Positions 1-9,064 are shown, numbered from the stretch's first letter. The stretch is DNA of 53,772 nt from Comamonadaceae bacterium G21597-S1 (GCA_027214345.1 JAPWHR010000005.1:1-53772), one strand, 5' to 3'. The notes: generated from the sequence alone by a model not told the origin. Numbers and translations are program-made.

Positions 1-14
1 CCGACAGATATGTT

Positions 15-37
15 CCATCGCAACGATGGCTATTTTT
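15..37 (+). terminator. weak intrinsic terminator or leader hairpin
   Basis: CCATCG (15-20) pairs with CGATGG (24-29) across a CAA loop and is followed within three bases by TTTTT (33-37). This could end a transcript entering from the left edge, or act as a leader hairpin before the first gene. The stem is only 6 bp, so confidence is modest. Confidence 0.35.
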
Positions 38-61
38 CTTTCAAGGATGAGGTGACTTCCA

Positions 62-2122
62 ATGGGAATGCGTGAACTGCTGCTGGGTATCGATATTGGT
101 GGAACATTCACCGATCTGGTTCTGGTGGATTCTTCGACCGGACAGATGTTCGTGGACAAAGTGCCCTCGAGCCCGGAAGATCCCTCCATTGCTTTCTTTC
201 AGGGTCTGGAGCGGGTTCTGCGCCAGGCCGAAGCATCGACGGACCAGTTGAAGCAGGTCATTCACGGATCGACCGTTGCAACGAACGCGATCCTGGAGGG
301 AAAAGGTGCCCGCGCAGGCATGGTCACCACCGCGGGGTTCAGGCACGTACTGGAGATTGCCCGGCACGAAATCCCCCGTTCCGCGAGCATGAACAGCTGG
401 GTCAAGCCGCACAAGCCGATTTCGCCGGACAGGATCGTCGAGGTCGGCGAGCGAACGGAGAAGGACGGCAGCATCAGCAAAGCGCTGGACGAAGCAAGCA
501 CCCGCGTTGCACTTCAGACTCTGTTGGACAAAGGCGTTGAATCCATCGCGATCTGCCTTCTGCATTCGTATGCGAATTCCGAGAACGAGCGCAAGGTGTC
601 CGAGATTCTGCGGGCGATGGCGCCAGGTTTGCAGGTCAGCCTGTCTTCGGAGATTCTTCCGGTTTTTCGGGAATATGAACGTTCGATGGCGACGGTGCTG
701 AACGCCTACCTGCAGCCCAAAGTCAGCCATTACATCAGTGCGTTGCAGCGCGGCGTGGCCGAGCGCCAGTTGCACGCCCCCTTGATGATCATGAAGTCGG
801 ACGGTGGCGTGGTGAGCGCCGCGGAGGCGGCACGCGAACCGGTACAGATGGTCATGTCGGGGCCGGCGGCGGGCGTGGTGGGCGCGCTCTTCAGCGGTGA
901 GAGCATTGGCGTGGCCGACTTGATCACGTTCGACATGGGTGGCACCAGTACGGATGTCTGCCTGATCGACGGAGGAAAGCCTGCCAAGACCTCCGAAGGC
1001 AGCATTGACATCTTTCCCATCGCAATCCCCATGCTGGACATCCATACCATCGGGGCTGGCGGTGGCAGCATTGCGCAGGTTACGCCCTCCGGGGCACTGA
1101 ATGTAGGCCCCGGCAGTGCAGGGGCCCGACCGGGCCCGGTCTGTTATGGTCGCGGCGGCAAGCTCCCGACTGTGAGTGACGCCAATCTTGTGCTGGGTCG
1201 TTTGCCGAACTCGCTGCTCAATGGAGGCATGACACTGGACCTGAAATCGGCACGCCAGGCGATCGCCAGTCAGATCGCCGAGCCGATGGGATTGACCATT
1301 GAAGCGGCAGCCGAGGGCATACTCGAAATTGTCAACAACCACATGATGGGTGCGGTGCGGGTGATTTCGGTCGAACGGGGTTTCGACCCGCAGGACTTCA
1401 CGCTGGTGTCGTTTGGTGGGGCAGGGGGTTTGCATGCCGGCAGTGTCGCCGCTTTGACTGGCAGCCGCACCGTCCTGGTTCCACCGCGTCCGGGCGTGCT
1501 GTGTGCACTGGGGTTGCTGGGTTCCAAGGTGACGGTCAGCCATGCGCGAACCTGCATGCAGAAGCCTCCCCACATCAACTACGACCTGGTGGCCAGCGTG
1601 TTCGCTGACCTGACCAAAAAGGCTGTCTCCTGGCTCGATGAGAACAAGGTTCCGGACCAGGCGCGCCAAGTGCGCTGGGCGGCCGATCTGCGGTACGCGC
1701 ACCAAGGCTTCGAGATCGAAGTGGATGGTGCGCCCACCTCGGACATCCAGAGCTTGATCAGTGATTTTTTTTATCGATTCCATCAGCGCCACGAACAGCT
1801 ATACCGACACAAGTCGATGGAGACGCCGGTAGAGATCATCAACCTGCGCGTCACGGCCAGTGGCGAGTTGATCCGCCTCGAAGCGCCCCGGCAGCCTGGT
1901 GGGAATCAACTGTCCGATGCCTTGGTGGAAAGACGGCCGGTCCACTTCCGCGAAACAGGTTGGATCGACTGCCCATGTTACGAACGCAGCCGATTGCCTG
2001 TCGACCAGGTCATCACCGGCCCAGCCATCATCCAGCAAATGGACGCAACCACAGTCCTTTTTCCAGGCCACACCATGCGGCAGGATGGGTTCGGCAACAT
2101 TCTGATGACGATTGCGCCGTAA
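62..2122 (+). CDS. hyuA: hydantoinase/oxoprolinase family subunit A (HyuA-like)
   Basis: 686 aa, the normal size of HyuA-type subunits. These proteins carry the ASKHA-fold ATPase half of ATP-dependent cyclic amide hydrolases (N-methylhydantoinase, 5-oxoprolinase) and relatives such as acetone carboxylase. Visible motifs: GIDIGGTFTDL (9-19), HGSTVATNAILE (68-79), FDMGGTSTDV (about 290-299) and the glycine-rich GAGGGS and GPGSAGARPGPVCYG segments. A GGATGAGG ribosome site at 46-53 supports the ATG at 62; the ATG at 68 is an alternative. The usual partner HyuB is not downstream and may lie left of the window. It is followed by a peptide-type ABC transporter, so an imported amide or cyclic amide is a reasonable substrate guess. 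The exact substrate cannot be read from sequence. Confidence 0.9.
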   Translation: MGMRELLLGIDIGGTFTDLVLVDSSTGQMFVDKVPSSPEDPSIAFFQGLERVLRQAEASTDQLKQVIHGSTVATNAILEGKGARAGMVTTAGFRHVLEIARHEIPRSASMNSWVKPHKPISPDRIVEVGERTEKDGSISKALDEASTRVALQTLLDKGVESIAICLLHSYANSENERKVSEILRAMAPGLQVSLSSEILPVFREYERSMATVLNAYLQPKVSHYISALQRGVAERQLHAPLMIMKSDGGVVSAAEAAREPVQMVMSGPAAGVVGALFSGESIGVADLITFDMGGTSTDVCLIDGGKPAKTSEGSIDIFPIAIPMLDIHTIGAGGGSIAQVTPSGALNVGPGSAGARPGPVCYGRGGKLPTVSDANLVLGRLPNSLLNGGMTLDLKSARQAIASQIAEPMGLTIEAAAEGILEIVNNHMMGAVRVISVERGFDPQDFTLVSFGGAGGLHAGSVAALTGSRTVLVPPRPGVLCALGLLGSKVTVSHARTCMQKPPHINYDLVASVFADLTKKAVSWLDENKVPDQARQVRWAADLRYAHQGFEIEVDGAPTSDIQSLISDFFYRFHQRHEQLYRHKSMETPVEIINLRVTASGELIRLEAPRQPGGNQLSDALVERRPVHFRETGWIDCPCYERSRLPVDQVITGPAIIQQMDATTVLFPGHTMRQDGFGNILMTIAP

Positions 2123-2288
2123 TGCGTGGCGGTTTTCGGCCAAGTCCAGCCTTGGACCCTGCACCGACAAGTCAGCGTGGCATAACCAACATGAGCAAAC
2201 GCGGAGCGACGAAACGATGAAACTCTTCCATCCAGACAGCATGCAGCAGGTGGTCCTCACTTGCCTGCTGATGCCGGTTGCACCATAA
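2122..2288 (+). other. intergenic stretch with two tiny coupled ORFs
   Basis: The hyuA stop is TAATG, so a 32-codon ORF begins at 2122 and runs to TGA at 2220. A 23-codon ORF starts at 2217 (ATGA overlap) and stops at 2288, immediately before the AAGGGA ribosome site of the permease gene. Neither peptide is recognisable. They may be chance ORFs, coupling leaders, or the scar of a deleted gene such as hyuB or a binding protein. Confidence 0.25.
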
Positions 2289-2298
2289 GGGAAGCAAT

Positions 2299-3309
2299 AT
2301 GTTGCGATTCCTCATCCAGCGATTGCTTTCGGTAGTGCCAACTTTTCTGGGCTTGTTGGCACTGATGTTCGTGTTGATTCAAGTCATCCCCGCGGATCCG
2401 GCCATTGCCCTTGCTGGCGAGAATGCGACACTCGAACAAATACAAGAAGTTCGAGTGCTTTATGGATTGGACAAGTCGCTCCCGGAGCAGTTTGTACAGT
2501 ACGTGAAGCAAGTGGCGCAGCTTGACTTCGGGGTCAGCATCTATTCGCAGCGGCCAGTGGTTGAGGACATGGTTCGGCGCATTCCGGCAACGCTTGAACT
2601 GACTTTCCTCGGGTTGCTCCTTGGCGGTACGCTGGGAATCGTCCTTGGCACCCTTGCCGCGGAATACCACAACCGGATGCCCGACTTCGTCATCCGCGTA
2701 CTCTCGGTCGCCGGAATCGGAATCGCCTCCTTCTGGCTGGCGATTCTCCTTCAACTCGGCCTTGCGATGCAACTTGGCTGGTTCCCCGTAAGCGGGCGCC
2801 TCAGCGCGGACGTAGCGCAACCGCCCTTGCAGACCGGTTTCATGCTCGTAGACGCTTTGCTCGCCGGAAACGGCCGAGCTTTTCGAGACGCTGCTTGGCA
2901 CCTGGTTCTACCGGTCGCGACGCTGTCCGTGCCGGTGGTGGCGACCGTCGCCCGATTCACCCGAGCGGCGATGCTCGAGGCACTGCAGCAGGACTTCGTA
3001 ACCTATGAACGTGCAGTGGGCTATCCGCGCTATCGCATTCTGTGGATCTATGCATTTCGCCCTTCGTTGACCGCTCCGATCACGCAGATTGGGCTGTTGT
3101 TCGGTGCTGTCATCGCGGGCAGTGTGGTGGTCGAATCGATCTTCCAGTGGCCCGGTCTTGGCACCTATCTGTCTCAAGCGATATTTGCCGCGGACTACAA
3201 ACCTATGCTGGCGGTCATTTTGCTGGTCGGGGCAGTCTACATGCTGATCAACGTGGCGGTAGACGTGATCCTCGCCTTGCTAGACCCGCGTGTGAAGGAG
3301 CGCATGTAA
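2299..3309 (+). CDS. Opp/Dpp-type ABC transporter permease, DppB/GsiC-like
   Basis: 336 aa inner-membrane permease of the peptide/nickel (PepT) ABC family. The N-terminus reads MLRFLIQRLLSVVPTFLGLL, typical of DppB/OppB, and is followed by a periplasmic segment containing LPEQFVQYVKQVAQLDFGVS. The C-terminal half has the EAA-type cytoplasmic loop (AMLEALQQDFVTYERAVG) that contacts the ATPase, and a final helix ending in LDPRVKERM. About six membrane segments are visible. I chose ATG 2299 because AAGGGA lies just upstream and the family begins with MLRF. An in-frame TTG at 2278 would add seven unlikely residues. The stop overlaps the next gene's start (TAATG), so the two permeases are translationally coupled. 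The substrate is unknown. Confidence 0.92.
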   Translation: MLRFLIQRLLSVVPTFLGLLALMFVLIQVIPADPAIALAGENATLEQIQEVRVLYGLDKSLPEQFVQYVKQVAQLDFGVSIYSQRPVVEDMVRRIPATLELTFLGLLLGGTLGIVLGTLAAEYHNRMPDFVIRVLSVAGIGIASFWLAILLQLGLAMQLGWFPVSGRLSADVAQPPLQTGFMLVDALLAGNGRAFRDAAWHLVLPVATLSVPVVATVARFTRAAMLEALQQDFVTYERAVGYPRYRILWIYAFRPSLTAPITQIGLLFGAVIAGSVVVESIFQWPGLGTYLSQAIFAADYKPMLAVILLVGAVYMLINVAVDVILALLDPRVKERM

Positions 3310-4148
3310 TGTTGATCATTCGCAAGTTTCTGCATGACATCCCCGCTGCCGTCGGGCTTTTGATCGTCTTCATGGTGTGTGTGGTCGCGGCGTTCGGTCC
3401 GATGTTTGTGCCTTATCCCGATGACGCGTTTGCGATCAACGTGCTTTCGCGCTTGCAGCCGCCCTCCGCAGAGCATATTTTCGGCACCGACAACCTGGGT
3501 CGGGACGTCTTTACCCGTGTCATCCTCGGGACGCGATCGGCATTGATCACAGGCCTCATTGTTGTCATTGCAGCCTTGCTGATCGGAGTCACCCTCGGAT
3601 TGATCGCGGGCTATTCGAACAGTGTTCCTTCACATGTGATCATGCGTGTGACCGACGTTTTCCTGAGTATTCCCCAACTGCTGTTGGCCCTTGCAATCGC
3701 GCAACTGCTCGGCGCAGGCAAGGCGAGCGCAATGATTGCGCTGACCGCGGCATATTGGCCATTCTTTGCGCGGATCGTGTATGCGGATACCCGGCGCCTC
3801 AAAAGCTCCTTGTTCGTTGACGCGTTGCATAGCTTGGGCGCCGGTCGTTGGCGGATCATGTTCCTGCACATTTTGCCGAACTCGCTGTCGTCAATCATTG
3901 TTCGCGCGACGGTCGGGCTCGGATTCACGATCCTGGTGGCCGCAACATTGGCGTTCCTGGGTATCGGCGCGGCGCCGCCGGACCCCGATTGGGGTCTGGC
4001 CATTGCTCAAGCCCGGCTTTACCTTCCCACTGCGTGGTGGTTCTCCCTTTTCCCGGGCATCGCAATTTTTCTGACCGTTCTGGGATTCAACTTGATCGGC
4101 GACGGGTTGCGCGACCTGGTCGATCCACGTCTGCGGCGATCACGTTAA
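3309..4148 (+). CDS. Opp/Dpp-type ABC transporter permease, DppC/GsiD-like
   Basis: 279 aa partner permease. It has the OppC N-terminal segment (one membrane helix, then periplasmic PYPDDAF and a HIFGTDNLGRDVFTRVI block), followed by a BPD-type transmembrane domain with the EAA loop around SLFVDALHSLGAGRWRIMFLHILPNS. The C-terminus FNLIGDGLRDLVDPRLRRS is characteristic of DppC. The start at 3309 shares one base with the upstream stop. The longer upstream reading frame in this phase lacks family similarity and was rejected. It would form a heterodimer with the preceding permease. Confidence 0.92.
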   Translation: MLIIRKFLHDIPAAVGLLIVFMVCVVAAFGPMFVPYPDDAFAINVLSRLQPPSAEHIFGTDNLGRDVFTRVILGTRSALITGLIVVIAALLIGVTLGLIAGYSNSVPSHVIMRVTDVFLSIPQLLLALAIAQLLGAGKASAMIALTAAYWPFFARIVYADTRRLKSSLFVDALHSLGAGRWRIMFLHILPNSLSSIIVRATVGLGFTILVAATLAFLGIGAAPPDPDWGLAIAQARLYLPTAWWFSLFPGIAIFLTVLGFNLIGDGLRDLVDPRLRRSR

Positions 4149-4163
4149 TCAGGGAATCAAACA

Positions 4164-5174
4164 GTGAACTTACTTGAAATATCGAACTTGAAGCTGTCGA
4201 TACGCACCGATGAGGGCGTCGCCAAGATTCTTGATTTCGTCGACATGGAGGTTCCCAGCGGGAAGATAGTCGGAATTGTTGGTGAGTCGGGATGCGGCAA
4301 GTCGACGATTCTCAAATCTGTGCTGGGGATCTTGCCTCGGAACGCGATCGTCGAGCGCGGGAGCATCCTGTTCGATCAAACGGCGATCCTCGAGCTCGAT
4401 GAGAAGACGCTCGCCAATACCATTCGGGGCTCTCGCATCGGCTTCATCCCCCAGGATCCGTATCTCGCCCTGAATCCGGTCTTCAAGGTCGGCAAACAAT
4501 TGATGGAGATCATGCGCTGGCATCGTGGGCGGTCGAATGGCTCCGGTCAGCCGAAGGGCTCGGACAGCTCCGACCGTGAACACTTGATCGAACTGCTTGG
4601 AAAAATGCAGATCCCGGATCCTGAAGCCGCACTGGAACGCTATCCCCACCAGTTTTCCGGGGGGCAGCGTCAGCGTTTGCTTATCGCGGGGGCGTTGTCT
4701 TGCAAGCCGTCCTTGATCGTCGCCGACGAACCGACCACGGCCCTGGATGTCACCACCCAGCGCGAGATTCTCGACCTTCTGGAGCAAGTGGTCCAAGACT
4801 TTGGCGTTTCGCTGTTGATTGTCACCCATGACCTCGGTGTGGTCACCCGGATCTGTGATGAAGTCGTCGTCATGTATGCCGGTCAGACCGTCGAATCGGG
4901 GCCAACGGCCGTGGTCCTGAATGAACCCCTGCATCCGTACACGACTGCACTGATCAATTGCCATCCGGATCGAGCGGTTGGTTTGCAGGGCATAGCGGGT
5001 ACGGTACCGACGCTGATCGATCCGCCGTCCGGATGCCGCTTCCGAACCCGCTGCAGCCTGGCGCGCGATGCCTGCTCCACACGACCGCCCGAGCTCAAGC
5101 AAATCAAGCCGCGGCATCGCGTCAATTGCCTGCTCACCGATAGCGGCGCCACGCAACCTGTCAGCGAAACATAG
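4164..5174 (+). CDS. Opp/Dpp-type ABC transporter ATPase, DppD-like
   Basis: 336 aa cytoplasmic ATPase. Walker A GESGCGKST lies near residues 38-46, the ABC signature is FSGGQRQRL, Walker B is LIVADEPTTALD, and the H-loop is VTHDLG. The C-terminal oligopeptide-transporter extension carries the cysteine-containing CRFRTRCSLARDAC segment, which in this family can bind an iron-sulfur cluster. It starts with GTG at 4164, 15 bases after the permease stop, with AGGGAA upstream. A pair of distinct ATPases (this and the next gene) is the usual arrangement for Dpp/Opp systems. Confidence 0.92.
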   Translation: MNLLEISNLKLSIRTDEGVAKILDFVDMEVPSGKIVGIVGESGCGKSTILKSVLGILPRNAIVERGSILFDQTAILELDEKTLANTIRGSRIGFIPQDPYLALNPVFKVGKQLMEIMRWHRGRSNGSGQPKGSDSSDREHLIELLGKMQIPDPEAALERYPHQFSGGQRQRLLIAGALSCKPSLIVADEPTTALDVTTQREILDLLEQVVQDFGVSLLIVTHDLGVVTRICDEVVVMYAGQTVESGPTAVVLNEPLHPYTTALINCHPDRAVGLQGIAGTVPTLIDPPSGCRFRTRCSLARDACSTRPPELKQIKPRHRVNCLLTDSGATQPVSET

Positions 5175-5182
5175 ACGCAACC

Positions 5183-6199
5183 ATGAATCCGATTCTTTCT
5201 GTCGAAGGCCTCGAGGTAACTTTTCCTGGGCGGAAACGCTGGTTTCGCAGTCCTGCCAAGGGCTTGAGAGCTGTGGCCGGTGTAAACCTGACGCTCGCCG
5301 CCGGGGAAATACTGGGAGTGGTGGGCGAGTCCGGGTCTGGAAAGACGACACTCGCACGTGCCATCCTGGGGCTTCAGCAAGAGAGTGGTGGACGCATTGC
5401 ACTCAATGGCAAAGAAGTAACCGGGCTTCCTATCCAGCGGGCGCGTATCGACCGGCAGGACGTGCAGTACATGCACCAGGACGCAGGGGCATCATTGGAT
5501 CCCTGGTGGAGCATCGGAGGCGCACTGCACGAGGCGCTAGTTGTTCACGGCGTGCGCGATCGTGCCCAGCGCGATGAGCGTATCGACGCCATGTTGGGGG
5601 CGGTTGGTCTCGATCCATCGGTCAAGCGTCGATTCCCCCACGAGTTGTCTGGTGGACAACTCAAGCGGGTGGCGCTGGCGAGAATTGTCATGCTCAAACC
5701 CAAGGTCGTTGTGCTTGATGAGCCGACCGCCGGTCTGGACATGTCGGTCCAGTCGTTGGTCTTGAGCCTGTTGCTCGAATTGCGGACCCGGTTCGACCTG
5801 AGTTATATCCTGATCACGCACGATCTCTCGGTGGTGCGTCGCGTCTGCGATCGGGCCGCAGTCATGTACCTTGGCAAGATCGTCGAGGTGCAACCAGCGG
5901 CCGAGTTGTTCTCCGAGCCACGCCATCCCTACACGCGGCTCCTTTTGTCGTCTATTCCTTCCCTGGATGGCGCACGCAGTTCGTCTACACCACTGGTTGC
6001 GATAACTGGCGCGGTCGGAGCAGGGGCAGGTTGTGCCTTTCGGCCACGGTGTGAGCTAGCGCATGCAGAGTGCGACCGATCCGAGCCCGTGTTGCGCAGG
6101 GTCGGCGAGGGGACGGTAGCTTGTCATGCCATGAAGGTGGGGTTCCACCCTGTGGCTGAGATTGCAATCCATCCGAATGAGCTCGTGGTGAATGGTTGA
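5183..6199 (+). CDS. Opp/Dpp-type ABC transporter ATPase, DppF-like
   Basis: 338 aa second ATPase. Walker A GESGSGKTT, signature LSGGQLKRV, Walker B VVVLDEPTAGLD and H-loop ITHDLS are all present. The C-terminal oligopeptide extension includes GCAFRPRCELAHAEC. The signature reads GGQLKR rather than the commoner GGQRQR, a conservative change. It starts 8 bases after the preceding ATPase and ends the transport operon. No solute-binding protein is encoded in this operon within the window, so either it lies to the left or the system borrows one. Confidence 0.9.
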   Translation: MNPILSVEGLEVTFPGRKRWFRSPAKGLRAVAGVNLTLAAGEILGVVGESGSGKTTLARAILGLQQESGGRIALNGKEVTGLPIQRARIDRQDVQYMHQDAGASLDPWWSIGGALHEALVVHGVRDRAQRDERIDAMLGAVGLDPSVKRRFPHELSGGQLKRVALARIVMLKPKVVVLDEPTAGLDMSVQSLVLSLLLELRTRFDLSYILITHDLSVVRRVCDRAAVMYLGKIVEVQPAAELFSEPRHPYTRLLLSSIPSLDGARSSSTPLVAITGAVGAGAGCAFRPRCELAHAECDRSEPVLRRVGEGTVACHAMKVGFHPVAEIAIHPNELVVNG

Positions 6200-6318
6200 C
6201 GTTGAAGAGACCCTTGACGTCGGCATGCGAGGACCGGGCCTCGAGTCTGGTCTCAATTTGTACGTCAAGCGTCAGACGCTTGGCCGTTTTGCGTTCTCAC
6301 GCGAAGGACCGCCATGCA

Positions 6319-6345
6319 TCCGGGCAAGCTTGTAGCTTGCCCGGA
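6319..6345. terminator. bidirectional hairpin between convergent genes
   Basis: A perfect 12-bp stem, TCCGGGCAAGCT (6319-6330) against its complement (6334-6345), with a TGT loop. It sits between the end of the ABC operon (6199, +) and the stop of the convergent enolase-superfamily gene (6355, -). There is no long T-run on either side, so termination may need Rho, or the element may mainly stabilise 3' ends. Confidence 0.55.
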
Positions 6346-6354
6346 GCACCTGCT

Positions 6355-7569
6355 CTATTTGACGCCGAACACTTCCCTCGCCATGGTTAGGCGTGCAAGG
6401 ACTGATTCATCGAGTTCTGCACCCAGACCTGGCAGCATCGGCACATTGGAGTGGCCGTTCTTCAGTTCCAGCGGCTTGTTCTGCACCAGCGGGTCCTCAT
6501 CTACTACCGGCATCCCCATGACAAACTCAGCTCCGAAGATGTGGTTCGGCACCGCTGCGCACAGGTGAGCCCCGGCGATTGCCTCCATATAGACGCCGTT
6601 GGCAGTCCCGGCGCAATTGACGCTGCGCCCGGCTGCATCGGCTATGGCTGCAATTTCACGGCCGCGCCTGAAGCCGCCAGACTTGATGAATTTGTGCGCG
6701 AGCACATCGAAGGCCTCTCCCGCCGTGAGGGCAAGCGCGTCCGCAGTGCTGTATACCGACTCGTCGGCCATGATCGCGCAGCCGCGCGCCCGGCTGCGTA
6801 GTACGGCGGTGTCGCGCACTGCACGCACGGGCAACGGCTGTTCGAAGTAGGTGATGCCCACGTCGGCCAGCCTCTCCAGTAGCAGCGTGGCAGACAGCAG
6901 GTCATAACTGGTGTTGGCGTCCATTCCCAGCTTCACATGCTGGCCTACATGTTGGCGAATGCGGGTGACCGCGCGCACGTCATCGTCGAGCCTGTGCGAA
7001 GGGCCGACCTTGACGCAAAGGTAGGGTACTTGCAGGCGCTCTATGGCTGTGGCTGCTTCCCTGATCATGGTCTCTTCGTCTGCCAGACCAATCGACCACT
7101 CCATCGGAATCTGATCGCGGCAAGCGCCGCCCAGCAGCGTGTGCACCGGCACTCCGACGGCGCGGCCTATCAAGTCGTGCAGCGCCATGTCCAGCAGTGC
7201 CTGTGGCACCGGGTTGTCCGGCAGCATCGTTTCGCATTGCCGAAGTATCGCCACGCATCTCGTCGCGTCCTGACCGATCAGCTTGGGCGCGTAGAAATCG
7301 CGCAAAGCTGCATAGGTGCCTGCTGCTGTGTCCCCCTGGTATGGGTTGGCAGGTCGCAGCTGGCTCCACCCAAACAGGCCACCGGCACGCACACGCACCA
7401 GCACCGGCTTGCCCACCGGGCTGTTCTTGTCGCCGAATGCGAGAGCCCCGGTGGGGATACGCCGTTTCAGTCTCGGCGTCGTATCCAGCAATACCACCTC
7501 GATTTCATCAATGCGCAGACCGCTCAATTGCTTTTGGCCTTGGCGGCCGTCGTAGTTCAACTCAGTCAT
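6355..7569 (-). CDS. mandelate racemase/muconate lactonizing enzyme family protein
   Basis: 404 aa enolase-superfamily protein with N-terminal capping domain and C-terminal barrel. Metal ligands are visible as D217 (GMDAN), E243 (YFEQP) and D269 (MADES). K293 in the HKFIKSGG segment matches the second catalytic lysine of the muconate cycloisomerase group. The usual K-x-K pair on the second strand reads C-V-K (K187), so only the second lysine is kept. I chose ATG 7569 because AGGAGA lies 8 bases upstream; a longer frame to 7629 has no ribosome site. Likely a cycloisomerase, racemase or dehydratase acting on a carboxylate, substrate unknown. It converges on the ABC transporter operon. Confidence 0.85.
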   Translation of the reverse strand: MTELNYDGRQGQKQLSGLRIDEIEVVLLDTTPRLKRRIPTGALAFGDKNSPVGKPVLVRVRAGGLFGWSQLRPANPYQGDTAAGTYAALRDFYAPKLIGQDATRCVAILRQCETMLPDNPVPQALLDMALHDLIGRAVGVPVHTLLGGACRDQIPMEWSIGLADEETMIREAATAIERLQVPYLCVKVGPSHRLDDDVRAVTRIRQHVGQHVKLGMDANTSYDLLSATLLLERLADVGITYFEQPLPVRAVRDTAVLRSRARGCAIMADESVYSTADALALTAGEAFDVLAHKFIKSGGFRRGREIAAIADAAGRSVNCAGTANGVYMEAIAGAHLCAAVPNHIFGAEFVMGMPVVDEDPLVQNKPLELKNGHSNVPMLPGLGAELDESVLARLTMAREVFGVK

Positions 7570-8137
7570 TGGTTTTCTCCTGTTTCGATAGGGCTTCGGT
7601 ATGCAGCGGTTGATCGGATCTGCCGGCAATCATGAGGCAACCCGCCCACAAGCAAATCGCGTCATCACGTTGATGTTGCCGGTTGCCGCAATCGGTACGT
7701 TGACCCGGATTGGCATTCTTGAGGTAGCGCTCTGATGATCGTGCGAAAGCTGAGGCACTGCCGCCAGCTGCGACGGCCGCAGCTTTGCAAGAAATGCAAT
7801 GCGAAACTTCTCTCCTGCGAATGGTCATGATTGAGGCTACTGTAGTGTGGGTATGCATCGTGATGCAGCAATAACCGCACCAGGCCCAGTTTGCCGAAGC
7901 CGACCTTCAGACCGGGCGTTATTATGTTTGCGCCCACGCCTCGACCACATCGACTACGCCACTGCCGGCCGAACGAGTTTGCGAGCGTATGGATGGTGAA
8001 CCGGTAAACAGCAAAGTGTTGCCGGGGCAGACACCGCATGTACGGATTGGGGGCACTTCTGTGCATTCAGGTGCCTCGGCGGCCGGCTGATTCACGCTTG
8101 CGCAGCAGGGCATCTTGCCCTGGGCGGTATCCCGGTG
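7570..8137. other. 568-bp non-coding upstream region
   Basis: No convincing gene on either strand; the open frames here have no recognisable similarity. It holds the divergent promoters of the enolase-family gene and the 8231 operon. A perfect 7-bp inverted repeat AGCTGCG/CGCAGCT with a 5-base spacer lies at 7766-7784. A TGTGCATT octamer at 8060-8067, preceded by ATGTA at 8038, resembles spacing seen upstream of two other candidate sigma-54 promoters in this window. Confidence 0.4.
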
Positions 8138-8153
8138 TGGCATAGTTTTTGCT
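8138..8153 (+). promoter_or_regulatory. candidate sigma-54 (-24/-12) promoter
   Basis: TGGCATAGTTTTTGCT matches the TGGCAYR-N4-TTGCW consensus, with GG and GC exactly ten bases apart. Transcription would start near 8164, about 65 bases before the 8231 start codon. A sigma-54 activator gene is present at 29571, which supports the call. Confidence 0.6.
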
Positions 8154-8230
8154 CTGTGTTATCGCGTCTGCGCTTGACGCGAGACGCACGAATGCCGAAA
8201 CAACTGGGTCAGGCGGGGAGATATAAGTTG

Positions 8231-9064
8231 ATGCACACCACAAACATAATGCACTGCGAGCGCGACGGGGCGGTTCAGATTCTGCGTCTGTCCGATCATG
8301 AGACGCGCAATTCGCTCTCCAATGAAATGCGCAATGCGTTGTCGCAGGCACTTCAGGACGCTCAGGCGGACGACCAGGTGCGTGTCGTGTATCTCACCGG
8401 GAGCCAGGGAGTGTTCTGCTCCGGTGGGAACCTCGAGACACTGAGCAATATTGAATCCTCGTGGGAGGTGCACAGGCGCTTTTGCAGACTCGGCGCGTGG
8501 CTGTTGCCACTCATTCGATTTCCCAAGCCAGTTATTGTCGGTCTGAATGGTGCTGCGGTCGGCGGAGGAATCGGACTTGCCCTTGCGGGTGACGTGGTCG
8601 TTGCTGCAGAAGGCGCGAAGCTCGTCTCCACGTTCTTCAAGCTCGGTGTTGTGCCCGATGTAGCTACCATGTACATGCTACCGCGCCTGTTGGGCATGGC
8701 ACGGGCGAAGAGCTTCGTCATCGGCAACGGCACCATTGATGCTTCCAAGGGGCATGCTCTGGGCTTGTTTGACGAGGTTGTTCCTAACGAACGCATCTAC
8801 GAGGCTGGTTTGGAAAGAGCGAAGGAAATTGCGATGGGGCCGGTTCGCGCCATGAGCCTGGCCAAGCAGGTTATGGGACGCAGCTTTGAAACTGACCTGG
8901 AAGGCATGTTCATGTACGAGGATCTGGCACAGTCACTGGCGATGTCCCTTGGCGGAGAGTTTCAAGAAGGAGTGTCGGCATTCTTCGAGCGGCGCAAGCC
9001 GGTATTCTTCGCAGAGGCGGCAGCCGATGTGGTCGCCGAAATCAGGGACCGCAAGCATGTCTGA
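8231..9064 (+). CDS. crotonase-family protein, PaaG-like isomerase type
   Basis: 277 aa enoyl-CoA hydratase/isomerase family protein. Oxyanion-hole segments are VFCSGGNLE and AAVGGGIGLAL. The two catalytic glutamates of true hydratases are replaced (GGGIG instead of GGGCE, and STFFKLG instead of QPE-x-x-LG). The GVVPD segment resembles the aspartate-containing GLVPD of PaaG-type ring isomerases. A delta3-delta2 enoyl-CoA or ring-type isomerase is therefore likelier than a hydratase. ATG 8231 follows GGGGAGAT; ATG 8249 is an alternative. First gene of a five-gene operon behind a sigma-54-type promoter. The next gene overlaps its 3' end by 8 bases. Confidence 0.85.
   Translation: MHTTNIMHCERDGAVQILRLSDHETRNSLSNEMRNALSQALQDAQADDQVRVVYLTGSQGVFCSGGNLETLSNIESSWEVHRRFCRLGAWLLPLIRFPKPVIVGLNGAAVGGGIGLALAGDVVVAAEGAKLVSTFFKLGVVPDVATMYMLPRLLGMARAKSFVIGNGTIDASKGHALGLFDEVVPNERIYEAGLERAKEIAMGPVRAMSLAKQVMGRSFETDLEGMFMYEDLAQSLAMSLGGEFQEGVSAFFERRKPVFFAEAAADVVAEIRDRKHV

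Noticed and set aside
41-1792. Long minus-strand open frame antisense to hyuA
   Set aside because: A shadow of the GC-rich hyuA codons; the plus-strand protein has all family motifs.
7665-8066. Minus-strand open frame of 133 codons between the enolase-family and crotonase genes
   Set aside because: No recognisable similarity, no ribosome site, and composition unlike the true genes.
8038-8067. Third copy of the ATGTA-N17-TGTGCATT pattern upstream of the 8138 promoter
   Set aside because: Only the two short ends match and distance to the promoter differs; an 8-mer match is expected by chance in 54 kb.
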